A stretch of DNA of 47,728 bases from Methanolacinia paynteri (GTDB taxonomy: Archaea > Halobacteriota > Methanomicrobia > Methanomicrobiales > Methanomicrobiaceae), in NCBI RefSeq assembly GCF_000784355.1, contig NZ_AXDV01000036.1:1-47728 (forward strand), read 5' to 3'. Every line of letters starts with the position of its first letter. Positions within the stretch are counted from its first letter, which is position 1. The notes beneath the pieces were generated by a model. That model searched no databases. It saw only the letters and a program-made list of their open reading frames with translations, and was not told where the DNA came from. Shown here in pieces: positions 37,666 to 47,006 of this stretch. A program made the translations under genes and the position numbers.

Positions 37666-38796
37666 TTAGTTCTTTATTGCTTCGCTGATAACACGGACCG
37701 CTTCGTCGATCTCGTCATCGCTGATTACAAGCGGGGGGACCAGACGGATATTGCCATGGCCTGCGCAGTTTACGAGAACGCCCATCTCCCGGCATTTCGC
37801 CGCAACTTCCGCACACCTCTCCTCCCCGAGAGTGATCCCGATCATGAGACCGCACACACGGGGATTAAACTCAGCAAGACCCTTCCTGAACCTCTCCGCT
37901 TTTTCGGGAATTGAAGGAAGCACTCCTTCTATTGCATCGAGGGTTGCAAGGGCAGCGGCACAGACTATAGGGCCGCCTGCAAAGGTGCTGCCGTGCTCGC
38001 TCCTGTTGAACGACAGGCCTTCACGTGCGATTATGGCACCCATAGGAAGTCCGCTGGCGATACCCTTGGCCATCGAGACGATATCCGGAGTCGCACCGGT
38101 ATTTTGGTAATAGAACCATTTCCCTGTCCGCCCCATGCCGGTCTGGACCTCATCGCAGATCATAAGCGCACCTTTTTCGTCGCATATTTTACGGACGCCT
38201 TCAAGGAATCCTTCAGGCGCGGGAACTACACCCGCCTCTCCAAGCACGCCCTCAAGAATCACACCAGCAGTATCGTCATCGACCGCTTTTTCCAGTGCAT
38301 CGAGATCGCCATACTCGATGAATGTGCATTTGGGCTCGAGGGGTTCGAAGGGCTCGCGTATAGCGGGCTTGTAAGTAAGTGCGAGCGATGCGCATGTACG
38401 GCCATGGAAGCAGTCTTTGAATGCAACGAACTTCTTCCTTCCTGTGCGGATTCTGGCCAGCTTGATTGCGCCTTCGTTTGCCTCAGCCCCCGAGTTGGAG
38501 AAGAATGCACGCCCTCCCTTAATGCCCGAGATCTTCACGAGCCTTTCCGCAAGCTCAGCCTGGTTCGGGACATAGAACAGGTTGGAGATGTGAATAAGCT
38601 CCTTTGCCTGTTTGCATATGGCCTCGGTCACCGCAGGGTTGCAGTGGCCCGTGCTGCATACCGCAATTCCGGCCACGCAGTCGAGATATTTCTTCCCCGA
38701 ATCGTCCCATACATAACAGCCCTGACCTTTGACGATCTTCAGGTCGCGCCCGAAGGCCTGCATATAATAAAGGCTGTCAAGTTCCTTTGAATTCAT
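37666..38796 (-). CDS. argD: Acetylornithine aminotransferase
   Basis: Class III PLP aminotransferase of arginine synthesis, 376 residues. Motifs are KKYLDCVAGIAVCSTGHCNP, FFSNSGAEANEGAIKLAR and FHGRTCASLALT. The cofactor region LMICDEVQTGMGRTGKWF and the PLP lysine in SMAKGIASGLPMGAI are present. The ATG at 38796 follows GGAAG by five bases; ATG 38808 is an alternative. A hairpin and TATA box lie upstream, so it likely has its own promoter after guaA-B. A role in lysine synthesis is also possible. Confidence 0.88.
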   Translation of the reverse strand: MNSKELDSLYYMQAFGRDLKIVKGQGCYVWDDSGKKYLDCVAGIAVCSTGHCNPAVTEAICKQAKELIHISNLFYVPNQAELAERLVKISGIKGGRAFFSNSGAEANEGAIKLARIRTGRKKFVAFKDCFHGRTCASLALTYKPAIREPFEPLEPKCTFIEYGDLDALEKAVDDDTAGVILEGVLGEAGVVPAPEGFLEGVRKICDEKGALMICDEVQTGMGRTGKWFYYQNTGATPDIVSMAKGIASGLPMGAIIAREGLSFNRSEHGSTFAGGPIVCAAALATLDAIEGVLPSIPEKAERFRKGLAEFNPRVCGLMIGITLGEERCAEVAAKCREMGVLVNCAGHGNIRLVPPLVISDDEIDEAVRVISEAIKN

Positions 38797-38830
38797 TTTT
38801 TCTTCCATTTTCAGCTTTGTTGATTTTTTA

Positions 38831-38841
38831 GATTTATATTC
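38831..38841 (-). promoter_or_regulatory. TATA box for argD
   Basis: The minus strand reads GAATATAAATC, centred about 40 bases before ATG 38796, which would give a leader of about 14 bases containing the GGAAG site. It lies just after the hairpin that follows guaA-B. Confidence 0.45.
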
Positions 38842-38855
38842 GGTCCCACAAATCC

Positions 38856-38870
38856 ACGGATGCCATCCGT
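38856..38870. terminator. Hairpin between guaA-B and argD
   Basis: ACGGAT (38856-38861) and ATCCGT (38865-38870) pair perfectly around a GCC loop, 8 bases after the guaA-B stop. No T-run follows directly, so it may be a weak terminator or an operator next to the argD promoter. Confidence 0.4.
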
Positions 38871-38877
38871 AATATGA

Positions 38878-39795
38878 TCACTCGTATTCTATTGTCGCCG
38901 GTGGTTTTGGAGTGATGTCATATACAACACGGGACACGCCGTGAATCTCTGCCGTGATCCTGGACGAGATCTTATGCATGACCGGCCACGGGAGCTCGAT
39001 CGCATCGGCGGTCATCGCATCACGCGAATGGACTGCACGAACGGCAACAATCCAGCCATGAAGACGGACATCGCCCTTAACTCCGGTTCCAAGCCCGATG
39101 ACTGCTGCAAAACACTGCCACGGCCTGAACTGCTCTACGAGCTCCTCTTCCGCGATCGCATTCGCCTCACGGGCAATTTCAACCTTTTCAGGCGTAACTT
39201 CGCCCAGGCATCTCACCGCAAGCCCCGGCCCGGGGAAGGGCATCCTGTGCTGGATCTCCGCCGGGAGACCGAGAGCGCCTGCAACATCCCTTACCTCATC
39301 CTTGTATAGATCGATCAGCGGTTCGATCAGGCCCTCGAAGTCGATATCATACGGAAGTCCGCCTACATTGTGGTGGCTTTTGATTCCGCCCTCGCTCTCG
39401 ATGATGTCCGGGTATATCGTCCCCTGGAGAAGATATGCAGCCTTTGTCTTCTTCGCCTCGCGCTCGAAGATTCGGATGAACTTCTCGCCGATAACCTTCC
39501 TCTTCTTCTCCGGATCAATGACTCCCTTAAGCGCCCCGAAGAACTCATCCCCTGCTTCGACAACCTGCAGGTTGAGATCCGAGAACAGTTCCCTGATCCT
39601 CTCGGTCTCACCTTTGCGCATGAGTCCCGTATCAACGTAGATCGAGATCAGGTTCTCACCGATCGCCCTTCTTGCAAGCTCGGCGCAGACCGACGAGTCG
39701 ACACCGCCCGAAAGCGCCATTACAACCTTTTTCCCGTTGGATTTTTCCCTTATTTCGGCAATCGCCTGTTCGATAAATTTCTCTGTATTTACCAT
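38878..39795 (-). CDS. guaAB: GMP synthase subunit B (ATP-pyrophosphatase and dimerisation domains)
   Basis: Aminates XMP to GMP using ammonia supplied by a separate glutaminase subunit, the split arrangement of archaea. The 305-residue protein has the PP-loop [44 protein letters not shown] and the C-terminal GMP-binding [16 protein letters not shown] are visible, ending in [12 protein letters not shown]. There is no glutaminase domain, and the glutaminase subunit is not in the window. GGAG lies about 7 bases before the ATG. It follows pyrG by 37 bases and is probably co-transcribed. Confidence 0.95.
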   Translation of the reverse strand: MVNTEKFIEQAIAEIREKSNGKKVVMALSGGVDSSVCAELARRAIGENLISIYVDTGLMRKGETERIRELFSDLNLQVVEAGDEFFGALKGVIDPEKKRKVIGEKFIRIFEREAKKTKAAYLLQGTIYPDIIESEGGIKSHHNVGGLPYDIDFEGLIEPLIDLYKDEVRDVAGALGLPAEIQHRMPFPGPGLAVRCLGEVTPEKVEIAREANAIAEEELVEQFRPWQCFAAVIGLGTGVKGDVRLHGWIVAVRAVHSRDAMTADAIELPWPVMHKISSRITAEIHGVSRVVYDITPKPPATIEYE

Positions 39796-39832
39796 CTGTT
39801 TCTCCGGTTGTTTCGATTTTAACTATTTTATT

Positions 39833-41458
<1,626 letters not shown>

Positions 41459-41518
41459 TTAAGAGAGATAAAATAGTTGATAAAATTATTTCTCCCCTCG
41501 CAAAAGGAAGGATTCAAC

Positions 41519-41531
41519 TCCGTTCAACGGA
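41519..41531. repeat. Short palindrome after the thioesterase gene
   Basis: TCCGTT-C-AACGGA, a perfect 13-base palindrome, lies 12 bases after the thioesterase stop and about 100 bases upstream of pyrG. It could be an operator or be incidental; the one-base spacer is too short for a hairpin loop. Confidence 0.35.
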
Positions 41532-41543
41532 CAGAATAAAGTA

Positions 41544-41960
41544 TTATTTCGGGGTTATGCGGGAGAAAGAGGCAGTTGTTCTTGCAAGAACTTCATCCTC
41601 TTTTCCGTCAGCAAATGCAAAACCTTCTGCAAATATTATTTTTCTTCCTGCACGAACCACATGTGCCCTGGCATTGATACGCCCTTCACGGACTCCTTTT
41701 ATAAACTGTGTAGTCTCGGATACGGTTGCGATGCCCTCGCCTTCCCCGAGTATAGTCATCATTGCAAGGGCCATCGCCTCATCGATGAGAGAGACGTATA
41801 CTCCGCCCTGCATCCATCCCACGCCGTTGAGCATATCCGGGCGGATTTCCATCGTAAGTTCAGCTCTTCCGTCGCCGTAAGTCACTGGATCGATGCCCAT
41901 AAGACAGAAATAAGGATTCGCCTTCCTTCCTATACTCTCAAGATCTTCGATATATGTCAT
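41544..41960 (-). CDS. PaaI-type hotdog-fold thioesterase
   Basis: 138-residue hotdog-fold protein, expected to hydrolyse an acyl- or aryl-CoA thioester. The family pattern is ELTMEIRPDMLNGVGWMQGG, then VYVSLIDEAMALAMM, with the catalytic-type aspartate/glutamate in LIDEA; later strands read INARAHVVRAGRKIIFAEG. The substrate is unknown. The gene is transcribed alone. An inverted repeat (41972-41986) lies about 12-26 bases before the ATG. Confidence 0.85.
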   Translation of the reverse strand: MTYIEDLESIGRKANPYFCLMGIDPVTYGDGRAELTMEIRPDMLNGVGWMQGGVYVSLIDEAMALAMMTILGEGEGIATVSETTQFIKGVREGRINARAHVVRAGRKIIFAEGFAFADGKEDEVLARTTASFSRITPK

Positions 41961-41971
41961 GCTTCATAAAT

Positions 41972-41986
41972 ATTCGATCTTCGAAT
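41972..41986. repeat. Inverted repeat upstream of the thioesterase gene
   Basis: ATTCGA and TCGAAT are separated by TCT, just before the thioesterase start and next to an AT-rich TATA-like stretch. The place and symmetry suggest an operator; no regulator gene is adjacent. Confidence 0.35.
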
Positions 41987-42087
41987 CCAAAACTATAACG
42001 TGAAAACAATACACGAACCCGAACCACACACAGAGCGTTACCAGAGGATAGAAAGTTGTTTGTCTGTATAGAACCGAGATCCACTGT

Positions 42088-42315
42088 ATGGAACCTGAAC
42101 TTGAAGAGATGTTAAAGGATCTCCTGTGGCTCAATTCAGTCATAGCCACCGAACTGATCCAGATTACCGAAAACACATCGCAGATCCTCAGAAAGGAAGA
42201 TATTCCGGAATCATGCAGGGTCGAGCATGCCGAGCTTCGGAAAAGGGCACTTGAGATCGCGGAGAAGTGCCACCCGTGCCAGGCTTTAAAAGATCATCTC
42301 GAAAAACATCAGTAG
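42088..42315 (+). CDS. Small helical protein with CxxC, function unknown
   Basis: 75 residues, acidic and mostly helical. It has a leucine-rich first helix (EEMLKDLLWLNSVIATELI) and a C-terminal KCHPCQALKDHLEKH with a CxxC pair that could bind a metal or be redox-active. The ribosome-binding site is weak. It is followed 30 bases later by the DJ-1-like gene in the same direction. I do not recognise a family; the coding call rests on composition and position. Confidence 0.55.
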   Translation: MEPELEEMLKDLLWLNSVIATELIQITENTSQILRKEDIPESCRVEHAELRKRALEIAEKCHPCQALKDHLEKHQ

Positions 42316-42345
42316 GATTATACAATTTTAAATCCATCTTTTTTT

Positions 42346-42861
42346 ATGAAGGTTCTTTTTGTAATAGCCCCCCTGAGATATCGAGAGGAAGAGTTTGAAG
42401 TAACCGCAAGAATGCTCTCGGAAGCCGGAATAGAATATGACGTGGCGTCGACAAAGACCGGAGTATGTATAGGAATGATGGGAGGCGAACAGGAGGCCGG
42501 ACTGGAGATATCAAAAGCAGCTGAAAAAGACTACGATGCACTTATATTAATCGGAGGCCTTGGCGCCAGGGATTTCCTCTGGGCCGACGATGACCTCTGC
42601 AGACTTACTAAAGAATTCGGGGATTCAGGCAAGGTCATCGCCGCGATATGTCATGCACCTGTAATTGTTGCGAGAGCGGGTGTATTAAAGGGCAGGCAGG
42701 CTACGGTCTTCGAGTCCCGGGCGTCCCTGAAACTCCTTGAAGACGGAGGTGCGAATTACGTGAACATACCAGTCGTATCCGACATGAATATAATAACGGC
42801 AAACCACCCTGTTGCAGCGAAACAGTTCGCAGAAGCCATCCTTGAAAAACTCGGCTGCTGA
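42346..42861 (+). CDS. DJ-1/PfpI-family protein
   Basis: 171-residue class I glutaminase-like fold. The nucleophile elbow is AAICHAPVIVARAG with Cys102, and the acidic partner lies in RYREEEFEVT near residue 15. The strand DALILIGGLGARD and the C-terminal ITANHPVAAKQFAEAILEKL match the PfpI branch. Members act as glyoxalases, deglycases or proteases; the activity here is undecided. It is 12 bases from the next gene, so it is probably in an operon with it. Confidence 0.88.
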   Translation: MKVLFVIAPLRYREEEFEVTARMLSEAGIEYDVASTKTGVCIGMMGGEQEAGLEISKAAEKDYDALILIGGLGARDFLWADDDLCRLTKEFGDSGKVIAAICHAPVIVARAGVLKGRQATVFESRASLKLLEDGGANYVNIPVVSDMNIITANHPVAAKQFAEAILEKLGC

Positions 42862-42873
42862 GAGAAAATAAAA

Positions 42874-43590
42874 ATGACTAAAATCAACGAAAAGGACTGC
42901 TCGATCATAGTTCCGGCCTACAACGAAGAGAAGAGAATTCCAAGCTTTCTCGAGAATCTGGACGGATTTGAGGGCAGGTTTATCTTCGTATGTGATGGAA
43001 CAGACGATACAGCCACAGTCATTGAAAAGTTCGCTTTCGAAAACAGGCAGTATAATATTAAGTGTCTCACCTACAATCACAGGCTTGGAAAAGGTGGAGG
43101 AATTTTAGAAGGATTTAGACACTTGGAGACTGCATACTGCGGTTTTCTAGATGCGGACGGGTCAGCCTCTATAAAAGAAATGAGAAAGCTCTTCGCGGCC
43201 CTTGAGAACTCGGACTGTGCAATCGGATCAAGATGGATGCCAGAATCTGATATAAAAGTTGGACAGGGGATAGGCAGAAAGTTCCAGAGCCGCATGTTCA
43301 ATCTTGCCGTCAAGATCCTCTTCGGACTTTCATTTAAGGATACGCAATGCGGGGCAAAAGCATTCAGGCGGGAAGCGATTCTCTCCGTCATGCACCAAAT
43401 TGAATCAAGAGGATTTGAATTCGATGTCGAGGTTCTCTGGCGGCTCCGGAACTCGGGCTTCAGGATAAAAGAGGTCCCTATTGCGTGGGAAGACCGTGAG
43501 TCGTCACATGTGGGCGGCTTTGACGGTGCAGGGATGCTTGCAAACCTTGTAAGGCTTAAGAGAGGGAAAGTTCCACGTAAGCCCGAGTGA
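42874..43590 (+). CDS. Family 2 glycosyltransferase, dolichyl-phosphate hexose synthase-like
   Basis: 238 residues: CSIIVPAYNEEKRIPSFLEN at the start, then NHRLGKGGGILEGF and FLDADGSASI with the metal DxD. AIGSRW, DTQCGAKAFRREAI and RGFEFDVEVLWRLR follow, with VPIAWEDRESS at the end. This order is typical of dolichyl-phosphate glucose/mannose synthases. No membrane span is present, so it is the soluble type that works at the membrane surface. It may load a sugar for N-glycosylation of surface proteins. Unlike the island enzymes it has an intact DxD. Confidence 0.88.
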   Translation: MTKINEKDCSIIVPAYNEEKRIPSFLENLDGFEGRFIFVCDGTDDTATVIEKFAFENRQYNIKCLTYNHRLGKGGGILEGFRHLETAYCGFLDADGSASIKEMRKLFAALENSDCAIGSRWMPESDIKVGQGIGRKFQSRMFNLAVKILFGLSFKDTQCGAKAFRREAILSVMHQIESRGFEFDVEVLWRLRNSGFRIKEVPIAWEDRESSHVGGFDGAGMLANLVRLKRGKVPRKPE

Positions 43591-43599
43591 GAGAATTTC

Positions 43600-44583
43600 A
43601 TGAAAGATCTGTTCATCTCCGATATTGAGACAAACACCCCCGTTGATTCGATATTTATTATAGAGTCCCCGGTGCTGAAAAACGGGGGGAGGATAGGAAA
43701 ATACATTATCTGCACTCTTTCGGACAGGACGGGAAAGATCTCCTGCAGGATCTGGGGACGGAGCCAGGGCGGTGCAGAGGAAGTCGAGAGAGTATATAAT
43801 ATACTGAATTCAAACGAAGGCCTGCCTTTTCGTATTGAAGGAGAATCGGAGACCTATAACAACGAACTTCTCGTAAAGGTCACGGACGGCGTGGGGAACC
43901 TTAATCTCCCGGAGGATACCGGTTCGCTCTCTCCCGGGGATTTTGAATACACGCCGTATGATACGAAGAGGAGCAGGGCCGGAATCACCTCCTGCATATT
44001 GAAAATAGAAGATCCGTCAATCCGTGGTTTTGTGGGATCTGTTATAGGTGACGCCGACGGTTTCTTTGATAAGCCTGCCGCAAGAAAGAAGCATCATGCC
44101 TTCAGGGGAGGGCTTGCGCTTCATACGCTGGAAGTGACCGAGATCGCGATTACGGCATCCGGGCAGATGGGGAGCGTGAAGTTCGATACCGACATCCTGA
44201 TCGCAGGTGCAATACTTCACGATATTGGGAAATGCAAATCTTTCGACCAGAAAGGCTTCGGGTTTTCAGCCAACGCCTCCTATTCCCTTCTCGGCCATAT
44301 AACCCCTGCAATAGGGATGACAGAGAGATACAGGGATCTTATCGATGAATCCGTGTACGAACAGATCCTTCATATCATCCAGTCACACCACGGCCCTTAC
44401 GGGGAGATCAAACCCCAGACAATAGAAGCATGGACAGTTCATTTCGCCGACAACATGAGCGCCACAATTCACGAGGTCAGCGACGACATATCAAAGATCG
44501 GCCCGGGAGATACGGGGTGGGGAGAGAATGTCGGCGGACCTGTTTTCAGACCGGGCATTAATAAAAAACCCGAATATTTGTGA
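43600..44583 (+). CDS. YhaM-like 3'-5' exoribonuclease (OB fold plus HD domain)
   Basis: 327 residues. The N-terminal OB-fold nucleic-acid-binding domain (about 15-115) contains YIICTLSDRTGKISCRIWG and ESETYNNELLVKV. The HD phosphohydrolase domain has KKHHAFRGGLALHTLEV, AGAILHDIGKC and IIQSHHGPYGE. This is the domain order of YhaM/CBF1 exonucleases of Bacillus and relatives. It ends with a short Gly-rich tail. It begins 9 bases after the glycosyltransferase gene. Confidence 0.88.
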   Translation: MKDLFISDIETNTPVDSIFIIESPVLKNGGRIGKYIICTLSDRTGKISCRIWGRSQGGAEEVERVYNILNSNEGLPFRIEGESETYNNELLVKVTDGVGNLNLPEDTGSLSPGDFEYTPYDTKRSRAGITSCILKIEDPSIRGFVGSVIGDADGFFDKPAARKKHHAFRGGLALHTLEVTEIAITASGQMGSVKFDTDILIAGAILHDIGKCKSFDQKGFGFSANASYSLLGHITPAIGMTERYRDLIDESVYEQILHIIQSHHGPYGEIKPQTIEAWTVHFADNMSATIHEVSDDISKIGPGDTGWGENVGGPVFRPGINKKPEYL

Positions 44584-44638
44584 TATTCATAGAAGGAATT
44601 ATGAAAGCTTTTTCTACTATATTATTGAAGAGATAATA

Positions 44639-45619
44639 ATGGCATCCGTTTCCGACTTTATTGAACTGACTCCCGACGAAAACGTCGTAAAGGAGTACCG
44701 TTCATTCAGGATGAAAAAACCACAAAATGCAACAGTCAATATTGCCGCAACGAATATGCGGCTGATATTATACGGCCAGAGCAGCAGGGGAAGAAAAACA
44801 GGCAGGCCGACATTAACACAGGAGATAAGAATCGAAGATATCAGGGGCGTTGAAATATATGAAAAGGAGAGACCACGCATTATACTGATAATTGTCGGCC
44901 TCTTTTTCCTCGCATCCGCGGGACTGCTGGCAGCAGACCGGCTTCCGTCGATCTACAGGATACTCGAAGGAATACTTGGAAACGGCTCCTACGGTGTTTT
45001 GATAACTGCGGCTGTAGGGATCATCATCTTCGCATCCGGTTTCTACTTCAGGAACAGGGAGTTTGAGATCCTTGTCAAAGCGAACAACAACAACCTGAAT
45101 ACGGGGATGTTCTCGGAAAAGACCGTCTTCAAACAGGGAATAGATTCACCGAAGATACTCCGCGAACTGGGATCGATAATCATACAGATACAAAAGGACA
45201 GGGAGAAGAATCACGACAACTCTTCAAGGCACAAACAAAATTTCCATTCATACCGCGATGAAACAGAGACTGAATTCGGGGATGAAGGCATCTATGAAGA
45301 AGAGATTGAATCGATATTCGAGGTAGAAGAGATTCCCCGAAAAACCCCGGGGACGCCTTATGGAACAGCATATCCAGAACAACAGCCTGCACCAGCTTAT
45401 GAAGAGAATTATCGTGAAGATTCCGGGGATTTCAACGATAGTCAGGAGCAGGAAACGGAACAGGAGAATGCAAAAGAACAGGACAAACAATCGGGAAGCG
45501 AAATTATCGAAGAATACTACGACAGGGGAAGAGAGAAGGTAAACGTCGACGACATTCTCAATACCATGGAGAAGATCGAAAACCCGACAAGCAAGAAAAA
45601 AGACGATTTTATGTTCTGA
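44639..45619 (+). CDS. Two-span membrane protein with long acidic tail, function unknown
   Basis: 326 residues. An N-terminal domain (1-75) looks PH-like (NIAATNMRLILYGQSSRGRK, EIRIEDIRGVEIY). Two membrane spans follow, at about 80-99 and 118-137. A small polar domain (140-185) with coil character comes next, and then a disordered Glu/Gln/Asp-rich tail ending KKKDDFMF. ATG 44639 was chosen as the first codon after the upstream gene; an earlier in-frame ATG lies inside that gene. The tail is repetitive in acidic residues and may be a binding platform. Confidence 0.7.
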   Translation: MASVSDFIELTPDENVVKEYRSFRMKKPQNATVNIAATNMRLILYGQSSRGRKTGRPTLTQEIRIEDIRGVEIYEKERPRIILIIVGLFFLASAGLLAADRLPSIYRILEGILGNGSYGVLITAAVGIIIFASGFYFRNREFEILVKANNNNLNTGMFSEKTVFKQGIDSPKILRELGSIIIQIQKDREKNHDNSSRHKQNFHSYRDETETEFGDEGIYEEEIESIFEVEEIPRKTPGTPYGTAYPEQQPAPAYEENYREDSGDFNDSQEQETEQENAKEQDKQSGSEIIEEYYDRGREKVNVDDILNTMEKIENPTSKKKDDFMF

Positions 45620-45684
45620 TCTTTAATATGAATATTATTTTTGAGAATTTTCCGGATTCTTTGATAGAATATAAAAATAAAAAT
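45620..45684. terminator. AT-rich convergent terminator region
   Basis: 65 bases between two convergent genes with several T- and A-runs on both strands (for example T5 at 45639-45643 and ATTTATTTTC near 45683-45692). This suits termination of both transcripts; no stable hairpin stands out. Confidence 0.35.
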
Positions 45685-46932
45685 TTATTTTCTTCTGATT
45701 TTAACGGACTCGGAGTGAGCAAACAGGCCTTCGGCTTCTGCGAGGGCCTCGACCATATCGCCTATCTCCTCAAGGCCTTCCTGCTCGATGATCTGGACAG
45801 TGGATGTCTTACAGAAATGCGAGACATTCAACCCTGAATATACTGAGGCGTAGCCTGCCGTGGGGAGAACGTGGTTTGTACCCGATGCATAGTCACCGCA
45901 TGCAACCGGAGTATAGGGGCCGACAAATATCGAGCCTGCATTCCGTACTGCCGAGAGAACCGGGAGAGGGTCTGAGACCTGGATCGACAGGTGTTCGGGT
46001 GCTATACGATCCGAGATCGAGACCGCATCCTTCAGGTCTGCGGCGGGGATATACCCCGAATTGTTTAGGGCCTTTTCTATAATTTCCGCCCTCGGCGCAC
46101 TCTTTGCCATCATTTTCACATCTGCCGAGACCCTGTCTGCGAGAGATTCACTCGTTGTAACCAGAACACATGCAGCATTCGGATCGTGCTCCGCCTGGGC
46201 GAGAATGTCTGCCGCGATGAATGACGGATTCGCACTCTCGTCGGCGATAATGCAGATCTCGGACGGCCCGGCAGGAAAGTCGATCTCTGCATTGCCCCGG
46301 AGGAGCATCTTGGCCGCAGTAACGTAGACATTACCCGGCCCAACAATCTTCTGAACCGGTTCTATCGACTCCGTCCCGAGTGCCATCGCAGCAACAGCCT
46401 GCGCACCGCCGGCACGGACGATCTCGGTCGCACCCGCAATATCGAGTGCGGCAATCGTCATGGAATTCGCAGGTGGGGGGGTGCAGGCGCATATAGATTC
46501 CACTCCGGCAACCCTTGCCGGAACAACGGTCATCAGGGCGGTCGACGGATAGGAGGCACGTCCACCCGGAATGTAGCATCCCGCTCTGTTCAAAGGAGTC
46601 GTTTTAATTCCGAGCGTAATCCCGGGGTGAAGCTGTCTCAGCCAGAGATCCTCTTTCTTCTGGTATTCATGGAACTCTGTGATCCTTGACTCCGCTTCGA
46701 TGAGGTATTCGACAATCTTCGGGTCGACATCCTCGTATGCATCCTCCCTCTCGTCCTCCGTGACAAGAAGAGAGTCCGGTTCGCAGCGATCGAATTTTTT
46801 TGCATATTCAAAAAGAGCTGCATCCCCATTGGCTCTTACATTCTCAATAATATCGTTGACCGCCGGATACACATCCTCAAGAGACGCCCTCCTCCCGGGC
46901 ACCCAGCTGTCCGCATCGAGTCTTTTCAACAT
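45685..46932 (-). CDS. hisD: Histidinol dehydrogenase
   Basis: Oxidises histidinol to histidine in two NAD-dependent steps. At 415 residues it shows PLNRAGCYIPGGRASYPSTA, GPGNVYVTAAK, FPAGPSEICIIADE and AEHDPNAACVLVTT. The zinc/catalytic motifs APEHLSIQ and GDYASGTNHVLPTAGYA are present. It is a single gene, preceded by GATGGG. It is convergent with the acidic-tailed membrane protein and follows the ABC-class ATPase gene on the same strand. Confidence 0.96.
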   Translation of the reverse strand: MLKRLDADSWVPGRRASLEDVYPAVNDIIENVRANGDAALFEYAKKFDRCEPDSLLVTEDEREDAYEDVDPKIVEYLIEAESRITEFHEYQKKEDLWLRQLHPGITLGIKTTPLNRAGCYIPGGRASYPSTALMTVVPARVAGVESICACTPPPANSMTIAALDIAGATEIVRAGGAQAVAAMALGTESIEPVQKIVGPGNVYVTAAKMLLRGNAEIDFPAGPSEICIIADESANPSFIAADILAQAEHDPNAACVLVTTSESLADRVSADVKMMAKSAPRAEIIEKALNNSGYIPAADLKDAVSISDRIAPEHLSIQVSDPLPVLSAVRNAGSIFVGPYTPVACGDYASGTNHVLPTAGYASVYSGLNVSHFCKTSTVQIIEQEGLEEIGDMVEALAEAEGLFAHSESVKIRRK

Positions 46933-47006
46933 ATTCCCATCTTTGTTTTGTCCTGTGTAATGAACTATTTTTGCACATTATGCCAGGGACTTCCTCGCCG
47001 GGTCCG

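Noticed and set aside
41972-41990. TTCGAATCC resembling a tRNA T-loop
   Set aside because: No acceptor stem, anticodon arm or D-arm can be drawn around it.
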